The notes beneath the pieces are model-generated. The model ran no database searches, was not told where the DNA came from, and saw nothing but the letters and a program-made list of their open reading frames with translations. DNA of 64,000 bases from Myxococcales bacterium (GTDB lineage: Bacteria > Myxococcota_A > Polyangia > Haliangiales > Haliangiaceae), in the NCBI GenBank assembly GCA_016707895.1, contig JADJGV010000007.1:310001-374000 (forward strand), given 5' to 3'. Below are positions 14,069 through 27,434 of the stretch, piece after piece (positions within the stretch are counted from its first letter, which is position 1; the number at the start of each line of letters is the position of its first letter). A program made the position numbers and the translations under genes.

Positions 14069-15796
14069 CTAGCGCCGCACGACCGGCAAGTAGTGCGGCG
14101 CCCAGCGCCCCGCCGCCGCCATCGCGCCAGGATCGCCGGCCACGGTCGCGACGCCGCCCTGGACCGCGGCCTCAATGGTCGCCAGCGCGACCGCGCGCGC
14201 GACCGATGGCAGCTCTGCCACCGGCGGGTAGATCGCGGCCGGGTGATGGCGCTCGGTGTACGTGACCACCGCCTGGGACGCCGCCATCACCATCGCGTCG
14301 GTGATGGTGCGCGCGCCGCAGGCGATCGCGCCGGCCCCGAGGCCAGGGAACACGAAGGCGTTGTTGCCTTGGGGCACGACGCGGGTGGTGCCGCCGTGGG
14401 TGATCGCGGTGAACGGCGAGCCCGCCGCCACCAGCGCGCGGCCGTCGGTCCACGCGGCGAGCTCGGCCGGCGTGGCCTCAGCCGAGCTGGTCGGGTTCGA
14501 CAGCGGGAACACGATCGGCCGCGCGGTGTTGGCCGCGACCGCCCGCACGACCTCCTCGGTGAACGCCCCGGCCTGCCCCGACAGCCCGAGCAGCGCGGTG
14601 GCGCCGGCCCGCCGCACGGTGGTCGCGAGATCGAGCCCGCCCCACCCCGCCACCCGATCGCGCGGCTGCGCGAAGGCGCGCTTGTACGCGTCGAGCGGGC
14701 GGTCATCGACGAGCAGGCCGCGCGAGTCGAGCACCAGGATGCGGGCCCGGGCCTGGTCGCGGCTGAGGCCGTCGGCGACCATGCCGCGAGCGAGCTGCTC
14801 GGCCACGCCGATTCCTCCGGCGCCGGCGCCGTGGACGACGATGACCTCGTCGCGCAGGCGGCGCCCGGCCAGCCGCGACGCGCGGGTGACGCCGGCCAGC
14901 GCGACCGCGCCGGTGCCCTGGATGTCGTCGTTGAACGACGGCTGGGTCGCGCGGAACGCGTCGAGCACGGTGAACGCCGCGTCCTTGGCCAGGTCCTCCC
15001 ACTGGATCACCGCGCGTGGCCAGCGGCGCCCGACCGCGCGCACGAACCGCTCGATGAACGCCACGTAAGCGTCTCCGCGGAGCCGCGGCACGCGCGTGCC
15101 CAGGTACAGCGGATCGCCCCGCAGGTCGTCGCGATCGGTGCCCACGTCGAGCGCGACCGGCATGGTGTGGAACGGCGACACCCCGCCGGCGCAGGTGTAG
15201 AGCGCCAGCTTGCCGATCGGGATCGCCAGCCCGCCCCAGCCCTGATCGCCGATGCCGAGGATCGCCGACGAGTCGGTGGCGACGATCATCCGCACGTCGG
15301 CCAGCGGGTAGCGCGCGAGGATCGCGTCGAGGTGGTCGACGTTGTCGGGCGTGATCGACAGCCCGCGGGGGTGCTGGTACAGCGCGCTGAACCGCTCGAC
15401 CGCCAGGCCGACGGTCGGCGTGTACACCACCGGCAGCATCTCCTCGAGGTGCCGCTCGAGCAGCGCGTAGAACAGGATCTCCTGCCGCTCCTGCAGGCCG
15501 CGCAAGAACTGGTAGCGCGCCAGCGCGGTGGGCTCGGCGCGGTAGCCCTGGTAGGCGCGCGCGACCTGGGTGTCGAGATCGTTGACCTGGGGCGGCAACA
15601 GGCCCTCGAGCCCGAGCGCCAGGCGCTCCTCGCGGGTGAACGCGGTGCCCTTGTTGATCAGCACCAGGCGCAGCAGCGCGATGCCGTCGACCGCCACCTC
15701 CATGCGCGGCTGGCCGTCGGGTCCGGCGACGACGTCGAAGTACGGTGACAGCGCCGTCGGGGTTGGCGCGGATGCGGATGCGGCGGCCACCTTCAT
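14069..15796 (-). CDS. maeA: NAD-type malic enzyme
   Basis: A 575-residue malate dehydrogenase (oxaloacetate-decarboxylating) giving pyruvate, CO2 and NAD(P)H. Motifs: FTREERLALGLEGLLP (family N-terminal signature), EEMLPVVYTPTVG, HPRGLSITP, the catalytic region DVRMIVATDSSAILGIGDQG, DDIQGTGAVALAG with the metal-binding acidic residues, and the Rossmann motif HGAGAGGIGVAEQLA. Length matches the MaeA/SfcA family. The ATG overlaps the leuB stop (ATGA at 15793-15796), so it is the last gene of the branched-chain operon. Pyruvate feeds acetolactate and citramalate synthesis, which could explain the linkage (inference). NAD versus NADP preference cannot be read with certainty. Confidence 0.93.
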   Translation of the reverse strand: MKVAAASASAPTPTALSPYFDVVAGPDGQPRMEVAVDGIALLRLVLINKGTAFTREERLALGLEGLLPPQVNDLDTQVARAYQGYRAEPTALARYQFLRGLQERQEILFYALLERHLEEMLPVVYTPTVGLAVERFSALYQHPRGLSITPDNVDHLDAILARYPLADVRMIVATDSSAILGIGDQGWGGLAIPIGKLALYTCAGGVSPFHTMPVALDVGTDRDDLRGDPLYLGTRVPRLRGDAYVAFIERFVRAVGRRWPRAVIQWEDLAKDAAFTVLDAFRATQPSFNDDIQGTGAVALAGVTRASRLAGRRLRDEVIVVHGAGAGGIGVAEQLARGMVADGLSRDQARARILVLDSRGLLVDDRPLDAYKRAFAQPRDRVAGWGGLDLATTVRRAGATALLGLSGQAGAFTEEVVRAVAANTARPIVFPLSNPTSSAEATPAELAAWTDGRALVAAGSPFTAITHGGTTRVVPQGNNAFVFPGLGAGAIACGARTITDAMVMAASQAVVTYTERHHPAAIYPPVAELPSVARAVALATIEAAVQGGVATVAGDPGAMAAAGRWAPHYLPVVRR

Positions 15797-16870
15797 CGAT
15801 ACGCCCTCAGCAGCGCCGCGCTCGAGGCGTCGCCGCCGGCGTCGACGACGCGCTCGCGGATCGCGGCGCCCATCTGCGCGGTGGTCAGCGTGCCGCCGAG
15901 ATCGCGGGTGCGGCAGCCGGCGCGCAGCGCGTCCTCGACGGCGCGCTCGACGGTCTGGGCCGCCGTCTCGAGGCCCAGCGAGTGCCGGAGCAGCATCGCC
16001 ACCGACAGGATCGCGCCGACCGGGTTGGCGACGCCGTGGCCGGCGATGTCGGGCGCCGAGCCGTGGATCGGCTCGTACAGGCCGCGCGGCCCGTCGCCCA
16101 GGGACGCCGACGGCAGCAGCCCGATCGAGCCGCTCAGCACGGCGGCCTCGTCGGTGAGGATGTCGCCGAACATGTTCTCGGTGACGATCACGTCGAAGTA
16201 CGCTGGCTGGGTGATCAGGCGCATCGCCGCGGCGTCGACCAGCAGGTGCTCGAGCCGCACCCGGGGGAAGTCGACGGCGACCTCGGTCGCGACCTGACGC
16301 CACAGCCGCGACGACTCGAGCACGTTGGCCTTGTCGATCGACGTGACCTTGCCGCGGCGGGCGGCGGCGACCTTGAACGCGAGCGTCACGACCCGGCGGA
16401 TCTCGGCCTCGGTGTAGACCAGCGTGTCGACCGCGCGCCGGCCCTCGGGCTCGATCGTGCGGCCGCGCGGCGTGCCGAAGTACAGGCCGCCGGTCAGCTC
16501 GCGGATGACCATCAGGTCGACGCCGGCGAGGCGGTCGGGCCGGAGGCTCGAGCGATCGCGCAGGCTCGGGTACGGCGTGACCGGCCGCAGGTTGGCCCAC
16601 AGCCCGAGCCCTTGCCGCAGCGCGAGCAGCCCCTGCTCGGGCCGCACCGCCGCGGCCGGGTCGTCCCACTGCGGGCCACCAACCGCGCCCAGCAGCACCG
16701 CGTCGGCCTCGGCGCAGGCCGCCAGCGTCGCCGGCGGCAGCGGCTGGCCGGTGGCGTCGATGGCGCAGCCGCCGATCGGGTGCTCGGTGAAGGCGAGCGC
16801 GAGGCCGCAACCGGCGGCGACCTCGTCGAGGATCAGCCGCGCCTCGCGCGTGACCTCGGGGCCGATGCCA

Positions 16871-18519
<1,649 letters not shown>

Positions 18520-18523
<4 letters not shown>

Positions 18524-19107
18524 GGCGCACCCTCGCGCCCGCGCTCCCACGCCGCGATCGCCGGCAGCCGCGCCTGCAGGTAGCCCAGCTCGTCGACGCC
18601 GTCGAGCAGGCAGCGCCGGGCGAACCGCTCGACGGTGAACCCGGCGGCGCGCCCGGCGAACCCGACCTGTTCGGCCGCGAGATCGACGGCCACGGCGGCC
18701 GCGCGATCGGCGGTCACCGCCGCCACCAGCGCGGCGTGGTCCGCGTCGCCGAGCGCCACCGGCACCAGCCCGTTCTTGAGCGCGTTGCCGCGGAAGATGT
18801 CGGCGAACGACCGGGCGATCACCGCACGGAACCCGGCGGCGACCAGCGCCCACGGCGCGTGCTCGCGCGACGAGCCGCAGCCGAAGTTGCGGCCGACGAT
18901 CAGGATCTGCGCGCCGGCGGCGTCGGCCCGGGCCAGCGGCCACGCCGCCCCGTAGCCGGCGCGGAAGTCGGCGAACAGCGCCGGCCCCAGCCCCGCGCGG
19001 TCGGTGACCTTGAGGAACCGCGCCGGGATGATCTGATCGGTGTCGACGTCGTCGGCGACCAAGAGCGCGGCGTGGCTGGTGACGCGGGTGACCTGCGGCG
19101 CGGTCAT
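18520..19107 (-). CDS. leuD: 3-isopropylmalate dehydratase small subunit
   Basis: A 195-residue LeuD subunit that pairs with LeuC to isomerise 2- to 3-isopropylmalate (and citramalate to beta-methylmalate). Key segments: LLVADDVDTDQIIPARFLKV near the start, ILIVGRNFGCGSSREHAPWA (conserved Gly-Cys-Gly-Ser-Ser-Arg-Glu), SFADIFRGNALKNGLVPV. The length fits the family (about 190-205). The ATG at 19107 overlaps the leuC stop (ATGA), and its stop overlaps the cimA GTG, so stoichiometric translation with LeuC is likely. Confidence 0.96.
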
Positions 19108-20536
19108 GGCGCGACCTCCAGCGTCCGGGGATCGGTGACGCGGCCGGTGACCGCGGCGGCGGCGGCGGTGAGCGGCGACGCCAGCACGGTGCGGCCGCCG
19201 GCGCCCTGCCGCCCCTCGAAGTTGCGGTTCGAGGTGGCCACCGCGAGCTGGCCGGGCGCGAGCTGGTCGCCGTTCATCGCGATGCACATCGAGCAACCCG
19301 GCGTGCGCCACTCGGCGCCGGCGGCGCGGAACACGTCATCGAGGCCCTCGGCCTCGGCGGCGCGCGCCACCGCCTGCGACCCGGGCACGACCAGCGCGCG
19401 CACGCCGGCCGCCACCCGCCGCCCGCGCAGGAGCGAAGCCGCGGCCCGCAGATCGCTCAGCCGACCGTTGGTGCACGAACCGACGAACACCACGTCGACC
19501 GGGTGGCCGAGCAGCGGCCGGCCCGGCTCGACCCGCATGTACGCCAGCGCCCGGGTCAGCGCGGCGCGCTCGTCGGCGTCGGCGACGTCGGCCGGATCGG
19601 GCACCGGCGCGTCGATCGCCGCGCCCATGCCGGGGTGGGTGCCGAACGTGACCATCGGCGCGAGCACCGCCGCGTCGAGCGCCACCTCGCGGTCGAACGC
19701 CGCCCCGGCGTCGGTGGGCAGCGCGCGCCACCCGGCCACCGCGCGATCCCACGCCGCGCCGGTCGGCGCGTGCGGCCGCCCGGCCAGGTAGGCGAAGGTC
19801 GTGTCGTCGGGCGCGATCATCCCGGCCCGGGCGCCGGCCTCGATCGACATGTTGCACACGGTCATGCGCGCCTCCATGTCGAGGCCGCGGATCGCGGCGC
19901 CGGCGTACTCGATCACGCAGCCGGTGGCGCCGCCGACGCCGATGCGGGCGACGATCGCCAGGATCACGTCCTTGGCGGTGACCCCGGCGGGCAGCGCGCC
20001 GTCGACGGTGATCCGCAGGGTGCGCGGCCGGCGCTGCAGCAGCGCCTGGGTCGCGAGCACGTGGGCCACCTCGGACGTGCCGATGCCGAACGCCAGCGCG
20101 CCGAACGCGCCGTGCGTCGAGGTGTGGCTGTCGCCGCACACGATCGTCATGCCCGGCTGGGTCAGCCCGAGCTCGGGGCCGATCACGTGGACGATGCCCT
20201 GGCGCACGCCGTCGACGCCGTGGAGCGCGATGCCGTGGGCCGCGCAGTTGCGGGCCAGCGTGTCGAGCTGGTGGCGACCGGCGTCGTCGATCGTCGCCAG
20301 CACCGGCGGCCCGCCGCCGCCGCGGTCGCGCGGCGCGGTCGGCACCGAGTGATCCATCGTCGCGACGGTGCGATCGGGGCGCCGCACCCGCAGCCCGCGG
20401 CCCGCCAGCGCCGCGAACGCCTGCGGCGACGTCACCTCGTGGACCAGGTGCAGGTCGACGCCCAGCACCGCCGGCGCGTCGCCCTCGTCCTCGATGACGT
20501 GGGCCGCCCACACCTTCTCGAACATCGTCCGGGCGG

Positions 20537-20540
<4 letters not shown>
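19104..20540 (-). CDS. leuC: 3-isopropylmalate dehydratase large subunit
   Basis: A 478-residue aconitase-family protein carrying a [4Fe-4S] cluster. It starts with TMFEKVWAAHVIEDEGD, and has VCGDSHTSTHGAFGALAFGIG, then the three cluster cysteines in VFVGSCTNGRLSDLRAA and TPGCSMCIAMNGDQL, and SNRNFEGRQGAGGRT at the C terminus. The GTG at 20540 overlaps the leuA stop (GTGA). Together with LeuD it acts in leucine synthesis and, given the cimA gene in this operon, probably also in isoleucine synthesis. Confidence 0.96.
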
Positions 20541-22099
<1,559 letters not shown>

Positions 22100-22117
22100 G
22101 GATGGCTCTCCGGCAAC

Positions 22118-23137
22118 TCAATCGCCAGGCTTGACGGTGACCGCGTCGAGGAACGGCATCAGCGCGCGCAGCCTGGCGCCGACCTCCTCGAGCGGCTGGG
22201 TGCGCTCGGCCTCGCGGCGGGCCTCGAAGCGCGGCGCCCCGTCCTGGTACTCGTCGACCCAGGCGCGCGCGAACGCGCCGCTCCTGATGTCGGCGAGGAT
22301 CGCCTGCATCGCCGCCTTGACCTCGGGGCCGACGATCCGTGGGCCGGCCACGTAGTCGCCCCACTCGGCGGTGTCGCTGACCGAGTAGCGCATGTAGTTG
22401 AGCCCGCCCCGGTACATCAGGTCGACGATCAGCTTCAGCTCGTGCAGGCACTCGAAGTAGGCGACCTCGGGCTGGTAGCCGGCGGCGCACAGGGTCTCGA
22501 AGCCGGCGCGCACCAGGTGCGAGACGCCGCCGCACAGGACCGCCTGCTCGCCGAACAGATCGGTCTCGGTCTCTTCGGCGAAGGTGGTCTCGATGACGCC
22601 GGCCCGGGTCGAGCCGAGGCCCCAGGCGTAGCTGAGCGCCAGCGGCTTGGCCGCCGCCGACGCGCCGGCGTGGACCGCGATCAGCGCCGGCACGCCCTGG
22701 CCGTCGCGATACGTCTCGCGTACGCGGTGGCCGGGCGCCTTGGGCGCGATCAGCGCGACGTCCAGCCCGGACGCCGGCGCGATCGTGCCGTAGTGCACGT
22801 TGAAGCCGTGCGCGAACAGCAGCAGCTTGTCGGGGCGCCCGTCGAGGTGCGGCGCCAGGTGGTCGCGCCACAGCTTCGGCTGCGCGGTGTCAGGCGCCAG
22901 CACCATCACGACGTCGGCCCAGGCCGCGACCTCGGCCGGCGGCGCGACCTCGTGGCCGGCCGCGCGCGCGGCGGCGATCGAGCCCGACGTCGGCGGCAGG
23001 CCGACCTTCACCCGCACGCCGGCGTCGGCGAGGTTGCCGGCGTGGGCGTGGCCCTGGGAGCCGTAGCCGATGACGCCGACCTTCTTGCCCTTGATGAGCT
23101 CGGGATCCGCGTCGCGATCGTAGTAGAGCGTTGCCAT
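22118..23137 (-). CDS. ilvC: ketol-acid reductoisomerase
   Basis: A 339-residue class I KARI that isomerises and reduces acetolactate or acetohydroxybutyrate with NADPH and Mg2+. The N-terminal Rossmann motif is VGVIGYGSQGHAHAGNLADAG (trimmed: GYGSQGHAHAGNLA). The metal-binding knotted domain contains GIGSTRAGVIETTF-type sequence (here WGLGSTRAGVIETTFAEETE), DLFGEQAVLCGGVSHLV, and YSVSDTAEWGDYV. A Shine-Dalgarno GGAGA sits seven bases before the ATG. Length and motifs are canonical. It is separated from ilvN by 19 bases. Confidence 0.97.
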   Translation of the reverse strand: MATLYYDRDADPELIKGKKVGVIGYGSQGHAHAGNLADAGVRVKVGLPPTSGSIAAARAAGHEVAPPAEVAAWADVVMVLAPDTAQPKLWRDHLAPHLDGRPDKLLLFAHGFNVHYGTIAPASGLDVALIAPKAPGHRVRETYRDGQGVPALIAVHAGASAAAKPLALSYAWGLGSTRAGVIETTFAEETETDLFGEQAVLCGGVSHLVRAGFETLCAAGYQPEVAYFECLHELKLIVDLMYRGGLNYMRYSVSDTAEWGDYVAGPRIVGPEVKAAMQAILADIRSGAFARAWVDEYQDGAPRFEARREAERTQPLEEVGARLRALMPFLDAVTVKPGD

Positions 23138-23156
23138 CTGTCTCTCCGGTGAGGGG

Positions 23157-23699
23157 TCAGGCGCCGCTGGCGGCGCGCGGGGGTTGGGGGACGGCTGCGC
23201 CGACGCCGGCGCGGGCCATCGCGACCGCGCCGGTGCGCACCATCGCGATCACGCCGAACGGCTCGAGCACGGCGCGCAGATCGTCGATGCGCTGGCGCGG
23301 CGCGGCGATCTCGATGGTCAGCTCGGTGGGCGCGACGTCGACGACGCGGGCCGCGAACAGCTCGGCGGCCTGCACCACGAGGGCGCGCTGGGTGTGGTCG
23401 GCCTTGACCTTGATCAGCGCCAGGTCGCGCTCGACGACGTCGGCGGCGGCCAGCTCGTCGACCGCGACCACGTCGACCAGCTTCCACAGGTTGGCCTCGA
23501 GCCGCGCCGCGGTGGCGTCGTCGCACGACACCACGACGGTCAGCCGCGACAGGCCCGGCACCTCGGACGCGCCGACGGTGAGCGACGCGATGTTGTAGTT
23601 GCGCCGGCGGAACAGCGACGCGACGCGGTTGAGCACGCCGGGGACGTCCTCGACGGTGGCCACCAGGGTGCGCAGGCGGGGCTGGCCGGGCGCGCTCAT
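23157..23699 (-). CDS. ilvN: acetolactate synthase small (regulatory) subunit
   Basis: A 180-residue IlvN/IlvH-type subunit. The N-terminal ACT domain is LVATVEDVPGVLNRVASLFR with RNYNIASLTVGASEVPGLSR, where valine normally binds. A second ACT-like half runs from DVVERDLALIKVKAD to PFGVIAMVRTGAVAMARAG. It activates the catalytic subunit and confers feedback inhibition. The ATG overlaps the ilvB stop (ATGA), giving coupled translation. Confidence 0.96.
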   Translation of the reverse strand: MSAPGQPRLRTLVATVEDVPGVLNRVASLFRRRNYNIASLTVGASEVPGLSRLTVVVSCDDATAARLEANLWKLVDVVAVDELAAADVVERDLALIKVKADHTQRALVVQAAELFAARVVDVAPTELTIEIAAPRQRIDDLRAVLEPFGVIAMVRTGAVAMARAGVGAAVPQPPRAASGA

Positions 23700-25489
23700 C
23701 GGGGCGGCTCCTCGGTGAGCTCGTCGTCGGCGCCGGTCTCGATCAACCGCGAGCGCAGCGGCCGGCGGATCATGTCGCCGAGGTCGGCGCCCGACGGCAC
23801 CATCGGGTAGACCGAGTCCTCGGCCTCGACGCGGAAGTCGATGACGACCGTGCCGGCGGCGGCGCGGGCCGCGGCCACCGCGCCGGCGACCTCGGCGCGG
23901 CGGGTGACCCGCAGGCCGGTCAGGCCGTGGGCCTCGGCCAGCTTGACGAAGTCGGGCGAGCGCATCGGCGTCGCGACGTAGCGGCCGCCGTAGAACAGCT
24001 CCTGCCACTGGCGCACCATGCCCAGGTAGCCGTTGTTGATGATCGCGATGTTCACCTTGAGGTCCTCCTGGGCGCAGGTCGAGAGCTCGGCGGCGGTCAT
24101 CTGGAACCCGCCGTCGCCGGCCACCACCCACACCTCGGCGTCGGGCCGCGCGAACCGCGCGCCGATCGCGGCGGGCAGCGCGAAGCCCATCGTGCCCAGG
24201 CCACCCGAGGTGACCAGGCCGCGCGGGTGATCGTGCTTGTAGTACTGGGCCTCCCACATCTGGTGCTGGCCGACGTCGGTCACCACCACCGCCCGACCCT
24301 CGGTGAGCCGCCACAGATCGTGCAGCACGTGGGCGGCGTGCAGCTTGCCGGTGTCAGGCAGCTGCTGGATGTCGCGCACCGCGCTGTCGCCTTTGCCGGC
24401 CTCGATCGCCGCCATCCACGCGGCGCGCTCGGCGGGGCGGCAGCGCGGCGTCAGCGCCGCCAGCACCTGGCGCACGTCGTCGACGATCGCCACGTCGACC
24501 GCGACGTTCTTGCCGATCTCCGACGGGTCGAGGTCGACGTGGATCTTGCGGGCCCGCGGCGCGAACGTCGCGAGGTTGCCGGTCACCCGATCGTCGAAGC
24601 GCATGCCCAGCGCGATCAGCAGGTCGGCGTCCTGCACCGCGCGGTTGACCCACGCCTCGCCGTGCATGCCCATCATGCCCAGCGCCCGCGGGTCGGTGGC
24701 CGGGAAGCCGCCGAGCCCGAGCAGCGTCGAGGCGACCGGCACGCCGGTGCGCGCGACGAACGCCGCCAGCTCGGCGGCGGCGCCGGCGGCGACGATGCCG
24801 TGGCCGGCGAGGATCAGCGGCCGCTCGGCGCGATCGATCAGCGCCACCGCGCGGGCCAGCGCGTCGGCGGTGGCGCCGCGGGCGGGCCGCGGCCGCGGCG
24901 GGCGCGCCACCCGGCGATCGGCGGGGTCGAACGCACACGACGCCTGCTGCGCGTCCTTGGTGATGTCGACCAGCACCGGCCCAGGCCGCCCGCTCTTGGC
25001 CACCGCGAACGCCTCGCGCAGCACCGGGCCGATCTCCTCGGCGCGGGTCACCAGCCAGTTGTGCTTGGTGATCGGCAACGTCACGCCGGTGACGTCGGTC
25101 TCCTGGAACGCGTCGGAGCCGAGCAGCGCCGACGACACCTGGCCGGTGATGAACACCACCGGCACGCTGTCGAGCATCGCGGTGGCGATGCCCGTGACCA
25201 GGTTGGTGGCGCCGGGGCCGCTGGTCGCGACCGCGACGCCGACCCTGCCCGACGCCCGGGCGTAGCCGTCGGCCATGTGCGCCGCGCCCTGCTCGTGGCG
25301 CACCAGCACGTGGCGCACCGGGTAGCGCGGCAGCGCGTCGTAGGCCGGCATGATCGCGCCGCCGGGGTAGCCGAACACCACCTCGACGCCCTCCTGCACC
25401 AGCACCTCCCAGATCATCTCGGCGCCGGTGCGGGTCGCGGGCGCGGGCGTCGGCGCCGCGGCGGTGGCGGTGGCGGCGGCGGCGGTCAC
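23696..25489 (-). CDS. ilvB: acetolactate synthase large (catalytic) subunit
   Basis: A 597-residue thiamine diphosphate enzyme that condenses two pyruvates to acetolactate, or pyruvate with 2-oxobutyrate to acetohydroxybutyrate. It has the catalytic glutamate region (VLVRHEQGAAHMADGYARA), the central FAD-binding domain (GMHGEAWVNRAVQDADLLIA), and the ThDP motif VVAGDGGFQMTAAELSTCAQ with INNGYLGMVRQWQELFY. The GTG at 25489 overlaps the ilvD stop; the first 25 residues are an Ala/Thr-rich extension before TRTGAEMIWEVLVQEGVEVV. No other AHAS isozyme is in the window. Confidence 0.96.
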   Translation of the reverse strand: MTAAAATATAAAPTPAPATRTGAEMIWEVLVQEGVEVVFGYPGGAIMPAYDALPRYPVRHVLVRHEQGAAHMADGYARASGRVGVAVATSGPGATNLVTGIATAMLDSVPVVFITGQVSSALLGSDAFQETDVTGVTLPITKHNWLVTRAEEIGPVLREAFAVAKSGRPGPVLVDITKDAQQASCAFDPADRRVARPPRPRPARGATADALARAVALIDRAERPLILAGHGIVAAGAAAELAAFVARTGVPVASTLLGLGGFPATDPRALGMMGMHGEAWVNRAVQDADLLIALGMRFDDRVTGNLATFAPRARKIHVDLDPSEIGKNVAVDVAIVDDVRQVLAALTPRCRPAERAAWMAAIEAGKGDSAVRDIQQLPDTGKLHAAHVLHDLWRLTEGRAVVVTDVGQHQMWEAQYYKHDHPRGLVTSGGLGTMGFALPAAIGARFARPDAEVWVVAGDGGFQMTAAELSTCAQEDLKVNIAIINNGYLGMVRQWQELFYGGRYVATPMRSPDFVKLAEAHGLTGLRVTRRAEVAGAVAAARAAAGTVVIDFRVEAEDSVYPMVPSGADLGDMIRRPLRSRLIETGADDELTEEPPR

Positions 25490-27165
25490 GGCGTCACCTC
25501 GTCGGTGGGCATCGTCACCGCGCCGTCGGCGGCCGAGCGCACCGCGCGCGCGTACTTGCCGAGCACGCCGCCGGGCCGCGGTCGTGGCGGCGGCGCCAGC
25601 GCCCGCGCGCCGAGGTCGGCGGCGACGTCGAGCCGCCGCGCCGCCACGTCGATCGTGATCGCGTCGCCCTCGCGCAGCCGCGCGATCGGCCCGCCGAGCG
25701 CCGCCTCGGGCGCGACGTGGCCGATCATGAAGCCGACCGTGGCGCCCGAGAACCGGCCGTCGGTGATCAGCGCGACCGAGTCGCCCAGCCCCTGCCCGAC
25801 CAGCGCCGCGGTCACCGCCAGCATCTCGCGCATGCCGGGCCCACCGGCCGGGCCCTCGAAGCGGATCACGACGACGTCGCCGGCGACGATCGCGCCGGCG
25901 GCGACCGCCGCGAACGCCGCCTCCTCGCTGTCGAACACCCGGGCCGGCCCGGCGTGGCGGGTGCGGGCGTGGCCCGACAGCTTGATCACGCAGCCCTCGG
26001 GCGCGAGGTCGCCGCGCAGGATCGCGAAGCCGCCGTGCGCCGCCTTGGGCGCGTCGAGCGCGGTGATGACCTGCTGGCCCGGCGCCTCGCGGGCCGCCGC
26101 CGCCTCGGCGAACAGCGTCCGGCCGCTGACCGTCGGCGCGTCGTGCAGCCGCCCGGCCGCGACCAGCCGCTGGCACAGGAGCGCGATGCCGCCGGCCCGG
26201 TACAGATCGACCGCGGTGAAGCGCCCGCCGGGCTTGAGGTCGGCCACCGTCGGCGTCGCCGCCGCCAGGCGGTCGATGTCGTCGAGCGTCAGCGCCACGC
26301 CGGCCTCGCGGGCGATCGCCACCAGGTGCAGGACCGCGTTGGTCGACCCGCCGCTGGCCGCGACCGCGGTCACCGCGTTCTCGAGCGAGGCCCGGGTGAT
26401 GAACGTCCGCGCGCCCTGGCCCTCGGCGATCAGCCGCATCACCAGCGCGCCGGCCGCCGCCGCGCCGTCGGGGCGCTCGGGCGCGGTCGCCGGCACCTCG
26501 CCCAGGCCCATCGGCGCCAGCCCCATCGCGGTGAGCGCGGTGGCCATGGTGTTGGCGGTGAACTGCCCACCGCACGCGCCGGCGCCCGGGCACGCGCGAT
26601 CCTCGAGCGCGCGCAGGTCGGCCAGCGTCAGCTTGCCGGCGGCGTGGGCCCCGACCGCCTCGAAGACGTCCTGGATCGTCACGTCGCGCTCGGCGAACCG
26701 CCCCGGCGCGATCGGCCCGCCGTACAGCACCAGCCCCGGCAGATCGAGCCGCGCCAGCGCCATGGCCGCCGCCGGCAGGGTCTTGTCGCAGCCGACCAAG
26801 CACACCACGCCGTCGACCAGGTGGCCGCGGCACACCAGCTCGATCGAGTCGGCGATCACCTCGCGCGACACCAGGCTGGCGCGCATGCCCTCGGTGCCCA
26901 TCGTGACGCCGTCGGACACCGCGATGGTGTTCCACTCGATCGGCGTGCCGCCGGCGGCCCGGATCCCGCGCTTGACGTGATCGGCCAGCGCCCGCAGGTG
27001 CAGGTTGCACGGCATCACCTCGGTCCAGGTGTTGACGATCGCCACCAGCGGTCGCTCGAGGTCGGCGTCGCCGAGCCCGGTGGCCTTCAGCATCGCGCGG
27101 GCCGGCGCGCGCGCGGCGTCGCGCAGGAGCGCGAGGCTGGGGCGAGGTCGAGTGGGGTCGGGCAT
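25486..27165 (-). CDS. ilvD: dihydroxyacid dehydratase
   Basis: A 559-residue IlvD/Edd-family Fe-S dehydratase producing 2-oxoisovalerate and 2-oxo-3-methylvalerate. It begins RDAARAPARAMLKATGLGDA, with VNTWTEVMPCNLHLRALADH, the cluster cysteine in LVGCDKTLPAAAMALARL, CPGAGACGGQFTANTMATAL, and the C-terminal GRFSGATVGFMIGHVAPEA. The ATG at 27165 (MPDPTRPRPS) matches usual IlvD starts; the frame is open 36 codons upstream, but that stretch forms the leader hairpin. It is the first structural gene of the operon, 38 bases after the attenuator-like stem. Confidence 0.96.
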   Translation of the reverse strand: MPDPTRPRPSLALLRDAARAPARAMLKATGLGDADLERPLVAIVNTWTEVMPCNLHLRALADHVKRGIRAAGGTPIEWNTIAVSDGVTMGTEGMRASLVSREVIADSIELVCRGHLVDGVVCLVGCDKTLPAAAMALARLDLPGLVLYGGPIAPGRFAERDVTIQDVFEAVGAHAAGKLTLADLRALEDRACPGAGACGGQFTANTMATALTAMGLAPMGLGEVPATAPERPDGAAAAGALVMRLIAEGQGARTFITRASLENAVTAVAASGGSTNAVLHLVAIAREAGVALTLDDIDRLAAATPTVADLKPGGRFTAVDLYRAGGIALLCQRLVAAGRLHDAPTVSGRTLFAEAAAAREAPGQQVITALDAPKAAHGGFAILRGDLAPEGCVIKLSGHARTRHAGPARVFDSEEAAFAAVAAGAIVAGDVVVIRFEGPAGGPGMREMLAVTAALVGQGLGDSVALITDGRFSGATVGFMIGHVAPEAALGGPIARLREGDAITIDVAARRLDVAADLGARALAPPPRPRPGGVLGKYARAVRSAADGAVTMPTDEVTP

Positions 27166-27202
27166 CGGTGAGTCTCCGTCGAAGAAGGCCTGGAACGACG
27201 AA

Positions 27203-27229
27203 GCCCCCGTCACCTTCCGGTGCGGGGGC
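27203..27229 (-). terminator. attenuator-like hairpin before ilvD
   Basis: On the minus strand GCCCCCG-CACC-GGAA-GGTG-A-CGGGGGC forms a stem of 7 plus 4 pairs with one bulged A and a GGAA tetraloop. It is followed by TTCGTCGTT, a modest U-rich tail. It sits between the leader-peptide stop (27255-27257) and the ilvD start, where the terminator of a branched-chain attenuator is expected. The bases between stop and stem could form alternative pairings, but I have not computed them. Confidence 0.7.
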
Positions 27230-27254
27230 CAGTCTGGGATCCGGGTGACCGGAG

Positions 27255-27434
27255 TCAGCTGGGCGGCCCGCACCGGGTCGCGTCCAGGACGACGACGACC
27301 AGCAGCGGCAGGACGCTAATAATGGAAATGAAAAGCCCGCGACCGGTCAGGGCGCGGGCTAGCTTGGGTAGGACACCGTCGAGCGCGGCGCCGCGAGACT
27401 GCGGCGCGGCGGGCTGATGATCGGCGGCGTCCAT
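27255..27434 (-). CDS. branched-chain leader peptide (attenuation control)
   Basis: A 59-codon frame from ATG 27434 (GTG 27437 also possible) that ends ISIISVLPLLVVVVLD (27282-27329), then ATRCGPPS and stop. Sixteen residues carry three Ile, five Val and four Leu, including four consecutive GTC valine codons. This is the composition and layout of IlvL-type leader peptides, in which starved ribosomes stall and prevent terminator formation. The N-terminal 40 residues are not leader-like and the frame is unusually long, so translation may begin closer to the Ile run at an unrecognised start. It has no good Shine-Dalgarno. Confidence 0.6.
   Translation of the reverse strand: MDAADHQPAAPQSRGAALDGVLPKLARALTGRGLFISIISVLPLLVVVVLDATRCGPPS
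27334..27360 (-). terminator. second hairpin with U-run inside the leader
   Basis: Minus strand AGCCCGCG-(11-base loop)-CGCGGGCT followed at once by TTTCATTT. This has the form of an intrinsic terminator or pause site, just before the Ile/Val codons of the leader. It could be a transcription pause that synchronises the ribosome with RNA polymerase, or an independent terminator. Confidence 0.5.
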